From Xiphias gladius (taxonomy: Eukaryota > Chordata > Actinopteri > Istiophoriformes > Xiphiidae), in assembly GCF_016859285.1 (NCBI RefSeq), contig NC_053417.1, forward strand, positions 15,004,706 to 15,068,705: a stretch of DNA of 64,000 nucleotides. Reading direction: 5' to 3'. Shown piece by piece: positions 13,523 to 28,356 of the stretch; the stretch's first letter is position 1; each line of letters opens with the position of its first letter. Below the pieces are notes generated by a model. It searched no databases, was not told the DNA's origin, and saw only the letters and a program-made list of their open reading frames with translations. A program made the position numbers and the translations under genes.

Positions 13523-15387
13523 GCTGAGACGGCACACTTGTTGCATTTGCAACGCTTACAGTCTGCACAAATACAGATAGATCAAAATCTTCCTCCCGGC
13601 CTCCCTCCATCTCTCCATTTCTCTGTTTATAATGGATGCTTTAAGCGACTGTGATTGAAGGGGCAATTCAGCAGAGGAATATTGAACAGTGCTGCTGAAT
13701 GTCTCCACTTGTCTGATGCTGATATGGCTGCCATAACAGATGGCTTAAAAGAAACAAGAAAAAAATGAAGACACCGAGACAAGAATCCAAGGGCAAAACT
13801 TTACAAATTCAGCGAACACTGTCTGCAGGATCATTCTACACAAACACCGACTACACAGGGGAGCGATAATGAAGAATACATTGCTCTTGAGATGCATTCA
13901 AAATTCATGAAGTGAATGCAGGGAAATCTTTTCATGTGCTCTTAAGTTAGAAAATGCCAGAGTGTGTTTTCTGGAGGACACCCAGTAGGGGGCATTTGTA
14001 CTTGTTGCATAAGTTTGATTGTGTATGTTGGTTCACCCAGTCAGTGGTGCTGCTTCAAAGCAATGCAAACATGAAAGAAACTGTCTTGTTCTACTTTCAT
14101 ATAATCAATATTTTGGGATACAAATTATTTCACTGTGGACCCAACTGATATTACTACATTAAACAGAATGGGAAAATCTGAGACGCTATATTGAATGCTG
14201 ATTTTTGTGACTAAGAACCTTATTTCTGTTTATTCAACACCTACAGTATCTTTCTCAATATGGAATGAAACCTTTGAATAAATGAACACTGAAATTAGCA
14301 CAGGAGACATTTACAAAGCCCTGAATTCTAACAGAAATATGGAAAAAATGTTCCTCCCCTGGCTTGAAGGGAGGAGCAGGGGATGTGAGGTGAGGCGTGC
14401 ATTAACACCCATTCATCTCTCTCCTTTTATCTCTCTCCTACGCTTCCCCTCTCCTTCCCCCTCTCTCCATCTCAGACGAGTCACATACACACACCAAAGA
14501 TGATTCATCTGCACACATATGCTTGTGCAGGTGTGGAGAAAGAGACCAGGACAGCTGAATAAAATCTATACATGTGCATTCACACTGGACTGGATTTAAA
14601 GGCTTGTCTTTAGATTAGCACACTTGCAGACAAATGGGTGTTTTTCATCTGAGCCAAGCAAACCAAATGGGGAAAATGTATCATCTTTCCACTCCGTGTG
14701 GGAGACAGTCAGTCACATTAAGGAGACGTGTTCAGAGTGGAATCTTGAGAATGATTTACGAATGTAAATCAGCTCAAGCAAAAAAAAACAACATAATTTT
14801 CTAATGCTCTTTTGTAGTTACATTCTTGAAATAAACAATATACAAACTGCTGGAGTAAACTCATTCATAATGTACAGTATAATGTGCAGGCACTTAAACT
14901 ACAGAAGGAGCAGGCAAATGCACAGAATTAATATGACATAAGCATGCACACTAATAGCTACAGCAAGTCTCAGATCAGCAGATATGCAGCTGCTTATTCA
15001 CAGTGTTTGCAACCCCCCACTGACATTAGCCTCTCCTCACCCCATCAGCCATCTGAAATCCTGCCAAAATATGCTCACTTAGATTTCATTTTCCTTCCTC
15101 CTTCTCCTTCGCTTTTTCTCCCTTAGTTCCTCTCTTTCTATCTTTTTTCCTCCCTTCACCTCTAAGCTGAACGCCAATTAAGGCAAACTGGCATTCTGGA
15201 CAGGCCAAAGCAAGGGGGAGGTTTTTGTTTTTTTTGGCTGTGGCCCCATCTTAGAGCAGAAGTCACCCAGTAAAATGTCCTGTTCTCTTTTCCTCTGTCC
15301 TGCTGATGTGCAGAGAGCTGCTGTTTTTGTCCAATTAGACTAAACTACACTGCGGGCGTACGCTAGGGAGACAGATGGGTGTGTTGC

Positions 15388-15396
15388 TCTGTGTGT

Positions 15397-15442
<46 letters not shown>
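15388..15442. repeat. (GT)n microsatellite
   Basis: About 27 GT repeats with one TAT interruption near the start. Confidence 0.93.
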
Positions 15443-15444
<2 letters not shown>

Positions 15445-16538
15445 ACTTCACCACTAGTACTACTCAGTACCTCCCACTGTTGTACCTCACCATGCAGTGC
15501 GGTTCTCAGGCAGCAGGAGCTCTACACTACACAGACAGGAGGTACACCATCCGTGGAGACTTGTGTCTCAAAACATTCACAATACTTATGTACCACCCAC
15601 AATTACAAGCATACACACTTTGTACACGCAAGCGTTCACTCACACATACTCCGTACCAAGCATATCCCATCCAGCTCTTCTTTTTCCAATAAGCCACTGT
15701 GATATTATTTAAACTGGAGGGCTGTCAAGAGTTTTCCTCCTCCACCTGACCCACAGCCTCCCTCCCTCCCTTTATCTTTCTGGAACTGGTTTGTGAACCT
15801 TGCTCTAGAAGCAGCATGCTAGCACTGAGACTCTGGGACTGCTGACTTTGTTCAAAGCTTAAGCCTGAGCTAAAACTCCACCCAAAGGAGAAAAATGTTA
15901 ATTAAACAAAAGCAAACCCAGGGACCACACATGGAGAGAAACTGCTGCTTTATCTTTGATTAATAATTACTTAAATAGCAGTTTTACTGTCAAGGGAAAG
16001 AGATTTTCTGTCAGAAAAGGAAATTTACAGATGTTGATTCTGCTACAAAGCAAAATAGTCTGAATCATGCTGCAAATCCATATAATCAAACTAATTAAAA
16101 AAAAAACAAATCAGTATTCCTGATTTTTGTTGTGAGTGTACTTGGCACGTTTGGGAGCACATACATCTAAGTACATATGCTGATTTTTGTGGATGCACGT
16201 TTGTGTGCACATACATGTGCCTGTTTGGCTCTCTCCATCTTCCTTCTCTCTTCCAGGTCAGTCTGTGGACTAAATGCCAGCTGTGCTGTGGAGCAATGAC
16301 CTGTGAGGTGTCTGAATGACCTGGCTGACCTGTGCCTTCCAGCTAGCCCTGCCTGACCCATTTCTCTGAAAGACAGCATGTGCTTCTGTAATTTAACTCT
16401 AAAAAAACATCCACATTAAATACTCTTTGGAGCCTAATTATTCATGTAAAAGGATATAATTCACATATTTCAGGGTTTCTGGGGGAGACAGAGGTTGCAC
16501 TCTTTCACCACACAGTCATACTACCAGGACAGCCCACA

Positions 16539-18105
16539 TACACTATAAAACACAACTGAGTACACCCTTATGCAATATATCTTAAAATGTTACATGATTC
16601 AAAACTGTGTCATCTAATAATTGTAGTATTTTTAAGATGGACTGTAGGGTATTTGATCTTATGTAAAATTAAAAACAAACACATTTACATAGACTAAATT
16701 GAAAACACGAGCCTCAAAGTACAACCTCAATGCAACAAAAGTCAGTTTACATATCATCACAGCAACAAAAGTGATTACAAATGTGATTTCCAATTCAGGC
16801 TAATTGCATGAACAAGGTTAAAAACAATGACCCGTGAACATCACAGCTTTCTCAATTTTGGCCTGTGTTGTGTCTACAGCAACATGACTCCAAAAGGTGA
16901 GGAATTGCCTGAAAAAGTAAGAAACCAGATTGTGCAACTTCATAAAGATGGGAGAGGGTATAAGAGCATCAGCAGGCCACTGAACATAAAGCTGAAACAT
17001 AGTTGCGGCAGTGGTTAGGAGGTACAGGAAGAGCCATATTACCAAGAATAGAAGGCGCAGTGGCCTTCCTCGAAAAATGACACCATGCACAAATCACTAT
17101 TTATGCGAGCTCGCATTGAAAAACAGACTGGTAGGTGTTTCTGATTTGGTTCAAGGATTATCCGTGGAAATAGGTGTTTCAGTGACCGATCACAGAGTTT
17201 GAAGGACACTGCATGAAGTCAACTTCTGCGGACGGTGTCCAAGAAGAAAACCATTGGTCACAAAACTGCACAAAACTGTGTGGTTAACCTTTGCCAAAGC
17301 CTGATGAATGTTGGCAGCACATTCTTTGGTCAGATGAAACCAAAATAAATTTTTTTGGACCAGATGGGGTCCAGCTAGTCTGGCATGGACCTGACCAGGG
17401 CAGCACAGTGACTGCACAGTGCTGACTGTGAAACATGGAGGTGGGAATGTTTTGATATAGGGCTGCATGAGTGCAAAAGGTGTAGGGGAGATGACATTTA
17501 TAGATGACACTATGAATGTAAGTTTATAAACCCAACACTGGATGAAAATACGACTCCTGGTCTCAAGACGTTTGGCAGGAGAGACATTTTCCAACATGAC
17601 AATGATCGCAAACACACTGCAAAAATCACACAAAAGTTTATAAAGAAGAAAAAAGTGAAAACTATGACCCGGCCAAGTGTGTCCTCTGACTTGGATCCAA
17701 CAGAACACATTGGCAGTTAAAGAGGAAGGTAAAGCAACAAAACCCTCAAGAGAAGAGCAGCATCTGTGAAAAATGGCATCTCTCCACAGATTTGCGCAAG
17801 ATTGGTCTCATCCATACCCAGGAGGATCGAATCTGTCACCAAAAATAAAAGCGGACATACAAAATATTTAAAAAAAATAGAATGTACTCTGGGTGTACTG
17901 ACTTTCATTGCAGTTGGTTCTTAAATATGGACCTTTCGTTACAGTTTCATTAGTCAAACGTTTATGTTTTCCAAATTAATTGGCTCCATTTGTCTTGGGC
18001 TTTGGCTAAAAACAAATAAAATCGTATTAAATTGACAGAGTTTGTAATTACTTAACATTGGAGTGATACTGACCAGGGGTGTACTCAGTTTTGTTGTATA
18101 CTGTA
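16539..18105 (+). mobile_element. Tc1-like DNA transposon, non-autonomous fossil
   Basis: The ends form an inverted repeat: 'tacactataaaacacaactg' at the left and, reversed, 'tacagtatacaacaaaactg' at the right. Both continue into 'agtacaccc', and each starts at a TA dinucleotide as expected for Tc1/mariner target-site duplication. The element is about 1567 bp, close to the usual 1.6 kb for full-length Tc1 elements, and encloses a broken transposase (next entry). The sloped similarity of the ends (mismatches in both terminal repeats) and the decayed frame indicate an old insertion that can no longer move by itself. Confidence 0.9.
16884..17880 (+). pseudogene. Tc1-like transposase, frameshifted
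   Basis: Transposase homology is spread over several frames. The start at 16884 reads MTPKGEELPEKVRNQIVQLH, then a GRGYKSIS helix, typical of the N-terminal paired-like DNA-binding half. A second frame at 17038-17200 carries a KNRRRSGLPRK basic segment. Further right are WSDETKI (17320-17345), VWHGPD, GGGN..IWGCMSA, QHDNDRKHTAK (17596-17628) and DLDPTEH (17692-17709), which are the DDE/D-domain landmarks, each separated by stops or shifts. A working Tc1 transposase is about 340 aa; here no uninterrupted frame exceeds about 60 aa. It is therefore a pseudogene. Confidence 0.88.
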
Positions 18106-21100
18106 AGCTTTTGCTCATGAAAGACCTTTGAATTCTTTAAAGCAACAATGTACCTGAGGTTATTGGCCACTATTTCACAAGAAAACCTTTTAGAAAGAGA
18201 CTCATCTATAGGTCAAAAGTACAGATAATAGAATCAAAACAGATAATGGTCCAAGCACCTGGAGAGTTGGTAAAAACAGATATGAAAAATCAAACTGTCT
18301 TGCCATCACACGCAAGCACAGAGTGATTTGAGCTTTTCTAATTATGATAACACTAAGACAGTATGGTCCTGTCTAGGATTATTGTTGGTCTTCATACATA
18401 AGAGAAACATTTTAAAGTCGCGTTGGTAGTTCTACTTATATTTTCAAGTTCAAGATGTACAAAGTCATCTGACGTGCATTTCAGTAGAAGCTGGGTGAGA
18501 TATTATAATGGTGTAAATATATACACACACCATTACACCATCCACCTGTGTGAGGTAAAGCTGTGTAATCTCTGGTCCTTACAACACAATATGATGCAGC
18601 TTTAGGGTGATCTCTGCCCATTTAAGGTCACACACACACACACACAGTTCAGTGCCATAGTCCTCAGAGATCAGCACTTCTCCTTGGATCGCACACTCTC
18701 TCAGCCGCTCACAAGACCCAATATGGACAAGGACATGCATCTCTCTGCATAGTTTACCTTACAACTACTCATGAATATGGTGATGTTGTTATTTAATTTG
18801 TACTCCAATGATGTGCTGAGTACCAAACTGGGTTCACAGTCCTTCCAAAAAAAACCGGATTTTCATAGGTACTTCACTCTACAAGTTCTCTCTATGACCC
18901 CTGGTATATCAAATTTGAAACCCTTTAATTATTTCAGGATTTTATTAGTAGAAAATTGTCAAAATCAAAAGAAAAAGACATTAAATTTTAATACTGTAAA
19001 AAGTATTATTTTTGAGAGGTAACTGAAGAGTGATACAGAGAAAGTGTTCCTCATATTATGTTCTCATAAATGTTCAATATTACTTCTGTATGTATGTCCA
19101 ACGGAATAACACATTTCCTATAGTTATCAAAATTCATTGTCATAACTTTTCCTACACTAATAATAAGCACATGTTTTAAATTGCATATGAGCACAGTCAA
19201 AGTGACATAGAGATGTGCATAGTGTGTGTGACTGGACACATGAGCAGTGTATGCATGCAGTTGTTGGCCGATTACAGCACTGTTATTGTTGCTGGCTCAG
19301 TTCAGTTTCCTGTTTGCCTGGCTTCATGCATTTTACCTTGAAAAAGACAACATCATAAAACACAGGGTGCGTGGACACACATGGCCATCAATCACTGATT
19401 AGTGTTTCGAAACAGACACTGTAGACACATATTGTCTGGGGAGAGTGATAGTATGAACTCTATAGCTGGCTATATAAGGTAAGAGCTAAGAGAAAAAAAA
19501 AACAGATGAGATTTTAGAGAAATGGGATCAGCAGCTCTGTGTACTTAGAGGAGGCCAGGTTTAAAATACCACTGCTGAAGACATTGCTTTGAGGCAAGAG
19601 GAGATACATACATAAGGATAGGAAAAAAAAAAAGAAGGGGAAAAAAGAGGTCAAAGAAACTGATCAGAGGACAAGAGAAAGTAAAAACTGTGGTTAGATT
19701 CACTGCTAGGAAAGGGGGGAAAAGAGTAAAGTAAACTGGGATTTGAAAGTGAGAAGAATTGAAAGAAAGGACTTGAATTCATGGACGCGGGCACTGTCCT
19801 GTGATTCCTAGGAAGCCACTACCAGGCATCTTGTTTCTAACGCATAACAGATGGCCCTTATGGTCCTATGAACCACATCTTTAAAGAAAGCAGGGGCCTC
19901 TCCTCTTTTCCCTCTTTTCCACCAAAACAGCAAGAGATGGAAACAACGCTATGACCTCTGCCAGTCAAACCATGGCAACCATTTTAATTTGTGTTTTTAG
20001 TTATTGTATAAAAATGCCCACCTCATTAACCCTTTGATAAGTACATTTGGTACTTAAGTTCTAGATTGCAAGCATATTATTACTTTAGTGTATTTGGTTT
20101 TTTATAAATATTTAGTGAAAAAACGGGAAATTGTGACATCACAAAGCATAAATAAAATCACGGTTTTGTGACATCTTGGTTTTATGTCCTCTGCACTGCC
20201 ATCTCTGGGCAAGAGGTAAGTGATATTGACAAAATTACAATGCAATACCTATTAATATTGATAAAATACAGTATCAACTAAAATGTTCTAATTTTACTAA
20301 AATTGTTTTCTTCATTACCTTTATTCACAAAAAAAGAACATACAGAACATTCATTGAAGTATTTAACATTATACACAAATTCTGATAAAATCAGCATTGC
20401 TCAGTTACGCATTAAAACCATGAACCATAATATAGTATTCTATTATAGGAACATTTTGATGGTTTGATTGAATGGAGAGCCAACAAATTAAAATACTTAT
20501 TGCCAAGCCATACTCTGTGCTACGACATAGTCTGTATCTTGTTATTGTGGTTCAGATGTTTTTCTGCCTTGTGTTTCATTGATTTTCCACCCAATTTCCC
20601 ATCTGGAGGAAAATGGGCTATGCAAAAACAGTTTAACAGAGGAGCTTGTGGGGGACTGAAATAAACAATCACCCTTTTGGTCATCATCCTTCCACATGGC
20701 CCCGAATAATGCATTTCTTTATTTTTTAGCTGTGAGCTAAAATAACATTTGGCAGCATTATCCTCAGCAGCACACCCCTTCCTAGTAAGACCATTAAAGA
20801 TAAGCATCGCTGACAACTTCCTCTGGCCTCATTCAAACCCCTTCTGTATGCCATGTACTGTTCTGCACAACAGTCCAGCCACATGGTACACACTAGCAAA
20901 CCTCCCGTATATACACACACTCTCCCTCTAACCCAAACGCAGATCCAGCTACAAAGCTCCTTTTGTTCTATTCCACTGAAGGAAAATGGCAACACACGAA
21001 ACCCCTTCAGAGCAAAATCAGAATAAGTGCAACCAACAGTGATCGGGTAGGGGAAGGGCGGAAGCTGAACATGTTTTCTTGCCCCATCTGGAAAGTGTTG

Positions 21101-21720
21101 CATGTGTACAAGCATAACACAAGAATTCTTTCTCTCTCTCACGTACTTATGTAGGGTACATTACAGCAAAGCAATTTACTGCTATCAGTGCTAATAGAGG
21201 ATACAGAGGGTGGAGTTTAATGAGAGTAAACCACCAACACTCAGATGAGTCCCATCTGATACTTTCCCTGAAGTTATTACTGCCTAATGACAACCATCAG
21301 ATATGGCAGATGGGACTTCGGCGTATTTTTTTCATTCACATATGGCTAACATGCAAGAACAGGCTAGGCTGAAACTAAAGGCTTTGGCAGTAACTCAAGT
21401 GGCATGTACACACTCATCGATTCAAGATTGTTCATTTATATCATGAATCTTGAATCAAGAAATCATCATGGTTTATATGTCAACAGCAACAGGAGTTTTT
21501 CGTGAACATGACTAAGTGGCTAAGGAGGCTGTTTTAGATGTCACTGCACAGAAATCTGAGACGTTTTCACACAAAGAATCACAGCTGAGTCTGGAAGTTT
21601 GTGTTTCGGTGAGTCTCTATGCTCTGACTGGTTTGGTGAGGGCCAGTGTTTGGACTAGCATTGTGGGTTTTCGGTCACAAAATTCTCTGTCACGCTCAGT
21701 GCAGCTCTTTCAGGTCTTAC
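18106..21720. other. Non-coding DNA, no gene seen
   Basis: AT-rich sequence with poly-A runs (19491-19502, 19624-19633), a short (CA)n at 18630-18648 and an imperfect hairpin at about 21419-21453. Open frames are short and lack splice context or protein-like composition. Confidence 0.6.
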
Positions 21721-21859
21721 CTGTTCTTTCTCTCTGCTCTGGGTTTTCTGTAGTAGGGGCCTGCTGCTCCCACTCCAGCCCCTCTGGCTCCCACTGGCCC
21801 TGGACAGGCCCCTTTTCATCCTCGCTTGATGGGAGGTCCGCCTCACTCCCCTCTGAGAC
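21721..21859 (-). CDS. Candidate internal exon, acidic segment of an unrecognised protein
   Basis: On the minus strand an acceptor (tttgtag) at 21860 and a strong donor (CAG|GTAAGA) at 21720 enclose 139 nt. One frame is open throughout, giving 46 codons plus one base. The peptide starts VSEGSEADLPSSEDEKG and continues Glu/Gln/Trp/Pro-rich (QWEPEG, EWEQQAP). It is a low-complexity acidic linker, typical of a disordered region. The frame joins in phase 0 to the candidate exon at 22966-23061, whose donor lies 1.1 kb upstream. No family is recognised. Confidence 0.5.
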
Positions 21860-22965
21860 CTACAAACAGAGATGCCTTTGTCAGCGGTGGAGCCCTGCTC
21901 TCAGGGAGGAAGCGTTGGTAAGATTGTATACACATAACCACAAAACATTATACCAGTTGCTGCTTTTTTCCACAATTCCCTGCGTCTTTTTCATCTTCTC
22001 CATTACAAACTGAACAAGAATGCAGTGGAAATCATCAAGGTCCAGCTTTCAATCTGTCTTTAAAGCTCAGCAGCACCAGAGTAGAGGTTAATAAAGGAAA
22101 ATAGAGTTATCACTCCCCTGCAGAGATGAAGGGAGATTGAATCACTTTTATGGTTTTTATCACCATCTGCGGGGGAGGAAATGATTTATCAAGATGGACA
22201 TTTTTCAAAGAGAAAGCAGCAGGGTTTCAAAGAGAAAGCCATTTGGACCTTTTGGTACACTCTGACCCCTGTATGTTTTCATTTCCAGATGTTGTGTCAA
22301 AACCTGCACACTGAAATTCAGTCACGTTCATTGACTGCAATATGTATATGATTCCAGATAGAGTTTATGTTGATTTTGTAGCTAAACATTTGAAGTGGCT
22401 GATAAAATAGGGTCTATATTTAAGGATGAAAATGAGCTGAAAACATTAATGCAGCCCCTTTTCTTTTTGAATGGAACCAGAGATTCTTAATGCAAAAATG
22501 TGTGTGTAAAAAAGAAGTGAGACGAGAGGAAGAGAAAGATAAAGGCAAGGAAGGAAGGAAGGAAGAGAATGAATTTGCAGGGTTGCAGTTAGGTGTTAGA
22601 CCTGCATGACTTTGTTTATGGTCAGATGGTTTAATCACCCCTACTCTGCTTCCTCTTTGGAAACATCCAAGATTCCACCCAAGCACTGAAAAGAGACTAG
22701 CAACCCTTCTATCCTGCTCATTCTCTCTCTCCTCTTCCTGGTCCTCTGGCTTGACCATTTTAGGTTTATGATCAAGTTATGCCAATGACACAAAATAAAC
22801 TTGGTATGTAATAATGTGGACCAAGAGATAAGCAGGACGTCATGCTCTGCAAGCTCTAAAAATACCTCCATATGTAGGCCTATCTGTTGCTTTCCTTTTG
22901 AATTTGTGGCATTATGCTTTCATATAAACAGAGAGTAAATACACAAACAAAGCTTTACAACTCAC

Positions 22966-23061
22966 CCACTGTTGATTAGGCATGGCCACAGAAGTAAGCA
23001 TGTCAGCCATGGCTCCCAACATCTGGTCAGTGCGTCCCTGATTCTTCTGTAGTGCCTTCAT
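22966..23061 (-). CDS. Candidate exon, short helical segment of an unrecognised protein
   Basis: Reading left from ATG at 23061, 32 codons are open, ending at a good donor (TGG|GTGAGT) at 22965. The peptide (MKALQKNQGRTDQMLGAMAD, then MLTSVAMPNQQW) looks like an amphipathic helix. It continues in phase into the acidic exon at 21721-21859. The frame is also open about 45 nt upstream of the ATG, up to a possible tandem 'cagcag' acceptor near 23106, so the ATG need not be the true start. Protein-like composition and the matching phase support a real gene, but the family is unknown. Confidence 0.45.
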
Positions 23062-23109
23062 TGTCCCCAACACCAAACAAAAACTCCAATTATTTTCCTC
23101 TGCTGTTGT

Positions 23110-25190
<2,081 letters not shown>

Positions 25191-25194
25191 CTAA

Positions 25195-25580
25195 TAGTAG
25201 GTTAAATGTCATCATGCTAACATGCTCACGGTGCCAATGCTAACATGCTGATGTGTAACAGGTGTTCAACAGTATAGTTTCTTAGCATGCTAACATTTGC
25301 TAATTAGCACTAAACATTAAGTACAGTTTAGGCTGATGGGAATGTCACCTGTTTTAGCAGGTATTTGGTCATAAATCAAAATATTGGACAAATAAAAATT
25401 GACCTGATGATGGTGCTAAATGAAAAATCCAAGAATTGCCAAATTGATTGCAATTCATCCTGACGTAACCCCGTATGTCTGAACCAGTTTTCATGGAAAT
25501 GTATCCAATAGTTGTTTAGATTTTTCGGTCTGAACCTAAGTGGTGGACAACTATTCCTACAGCCACCCTGATGGCGTCAC
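25195..25580 (+). repeat. Dispersed teleost repeat ('catgctaacatgct' family)
   Basis: It contains 'atcatgctaacatgctc', 'ttagcatgctaacatttgct', 'cagttttcatggaaatgtat' and 'aagtggtggac' in the order seen in a frequent teleost interspersed repeat. The copy is degenerate. I recognise the family by its modules only and assign no name. Confidence 0.65.
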
Positions 25581-25980
25581 TAAAAAACTGGACTCAGGTT
25601 GGTAAGGGGTTTAAAAAGACAGCGATGAACCAACTGTTCTGAAACAACAGGGGAACAGTGAAGTGATTCTCAGCTGTATCTGTCCTGATTTGTATCTGAA
25701 TGATACAAATTTGTATCTGAATGATACAAATGAGCTATCCAGATTAAATGACTGTTGCTGAAAGTGATTTTGTGCTACTAAATGTGGACCCATTTAGACT
25801 GTCAAAACCCACCAGAATTTTACAGACGCATCCTCAATCTGAAGGCAACTTGCCGGGACAAACAACACTATCTAAATTGGTGTTTTGGTGTTGTCTTTGC
25901 TGTAATCATTACTTACTCATCCTTAACTTAAACATTTTCGTTACAGTTCACAACACCATCACTCACATTTATATATTTTA

Positions 25981-27679
25981 AAACATTTTTGAAGTCTTGT
26001 GCTGACATTGGAATTCATATGTGTGCGTTAGTTTTATACTTCTTGAGGATTTAATATAATAAAGCTGGAGAGGAATTATGCTCAGAGGAATTATTCAGCA
26101 GCAATCCAAGATAAATAAACATACAAAGCTATGACTCTCTGACACTATTTGTCTTTTAATTACCTGGAAACAATGATGCATGTTTTTCTTCTATTTATAA
26201 GTTATATAAATCTCTGTACAACTCTCTCAGCCAGTAGAGTTGTACAATGTAGGATTGTTTTTTTAATTTTAGTTTTTTTATTTTATTACATTTTGGACAA
26301 CTTCCCAGGTATGACTCAGAGTTTTTAACCTCCACTGAGCCTAAGTGCAGGCTGAGATCCACACGCTGTCCTGTTTTGGTCATATGCGGTCAAGGCCAAG
26401 GGTGATCAAGCCTCTTCTAGGAGAGTCTCTACAAGCTCTTAAGACCTGCCCAGTTTAAATTTTCTGCACCTTTTCCCCCCATTTAATGGTGGGTGTTTTT
26501 TTGTTTTTTTTTATTAATTTACATTTTTATTTTTTATCCTTTATTTTGTAAATCAATTTGTAATTTATAACTCCCAAAATCAGATTAAAAGATGTCAAAG
26601 ATGAAAGCTAGCTTGGCTAAAAGCCAAGTAAAGTAAGTTAAGATATCTCGCTAATAGTTTTGATGATGAGCATAAGCAAACTTTCCTCCATTGAATACAT
26701 CCAATTCATGTGAGCTTTCAGAGTCAGAGAAAACAGAGACATGCCAAACATTCACAGAAGAAACAACCTCCCACAGGAAGAGGAGTAATCTATTATCAGT
26801 TAGCAAACCTGATTTGGTATGATTTAAAACATTTTGAAGTCTTGTGCTGACATTGGAATTCATATGTGTGCGTTAGTTTTATACTTCTTGAGGATTTAAT
26901 ATAATAAAGCTACAGAGGAATTATGCTCAGAGGAATTATTCAGCAGCAATCCAAGATAAATAAACATACAAAGCTATGACTCTCTGACACTATTTGTCTT
27001 TTAATTACCTGGAAACAATGATGCATGTTTTTCTTCTATTTATAAGTTATATAAATCTCTGTACAACTCTCTCAGCCAGTAGAGTTGTACAATGTAGGAT
27101 TGTTTTTTTAATTTTAGTTTTTTTATTTTATTACATTTTGGACAACTTCCCAGGTATGACTCAGAGTTTTTAACCTCCACTGAGCCTAAGTGCAGGCTGA
27201 GATCCACACGCTGTCCTGTTTTGGTCATATGCGGTCAAGGCCAAGGGTGATCAAGCCTCTTCTAGGAGAGTCTCTACAAGCTCTTAAGACCTGCCCAGTT
27301 TAAATTTTCTGCACCTTTTCCCCCCATTTAATGGTGGGTGTTTTTTTGTTTTTTTTTATTAATTTACATTTTTATTTTTTATCCTTTATTTTGTAAATCA
27401 ATTTGTAATTTATAACTCCCAAAATCAGATTAAAAGATGTCAAAGATGAAAGCTAGCTTGGCTAAAAGCCAAGTAAAGTAAGTTAAGATATCTCGCTAAT
27501 AGTTTTGATGATGAGCATAAGCAAACTTTCCTCCATTGAATACATCCAATTCATGTGAGCTTTCAGAGTCAGAGAAAACAGAGACATGCCAAACATTCAC
27601 AGAAGAAACAACCTCCCACAGGAAGAGGAGTAATCTATTATCAGTTAGCAAACCTGATTTGGTATGATTTAAAACATTT
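25981..27679. repeat. 845-bp tandem duplication, nearly identical copies
   Basis: The sequence starting at about 25981 is repeated from about 26826, with a constant offset of 845 bp (for example 25991 to 26836, and 26195 to 27040). By eye the two copies differ only by one T in a homopolymer near the start and by 'ctggag' versus 'ctacag' about 80 bp in. Both copies end in 'gatttaaaacatttt', a short homology shared by the junction and both outer edges. Each carries an identical spurious 62-aa minus frame and a hairpin (gtacaactct ... agagttgtac). No gene is inside. Confidence 0.95.
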
Positions 27680-28294
27680 TACTATATATGCCTTTCTTAA
27701 TTTTTGACCAAAAAAAAACTAACTTGCAAAAACACTGAAATCACACCTGCGAAACACAACAAAATAATATAATCTTATCAATGTCCAGATATGATGAATA
27801 TGTGGCAAAACAAATACAAATATAGACATGAGATACAGCAGAATGACCTAAAAAATTATTATGTGCAAAACTGTCATAAATTACATGATCATAGTCAATA
27901 AAGGAGGCTACTACAGAACATCAGAGAGCTACAGTTATGGTCTAGGTTGTTAAGAGTCAATCGTCAATACAGAAAAGTTCCCTTTTGCTAAGTTTTTTCA
28001 ATCAGAATATTGTCAATACCAAGAAACCATAAGGCAAAAACAGAACGGGGACATTCATCAAAGTGATTTATAACAGGATAGTTCTCATCTTTGTGTCTGA
28101 CACTACCCTTATGTCCACTAATGCGTTGTTTGAGGCTTCTAGTAGAGGTTTTGCCAACACTGATCGAATCACATGAGCACTTTTAGATGTCAATAACATC
28201 TAAAGCACATAACAAAGTCATCTTTTAGCAGGAAATAAAACTTTTAATTTGATTTTTTTTTTCTTTTTTACCAAATCTAGGATAGATTTTTTTT

Positions 28295-28356
<62 letters not shown>

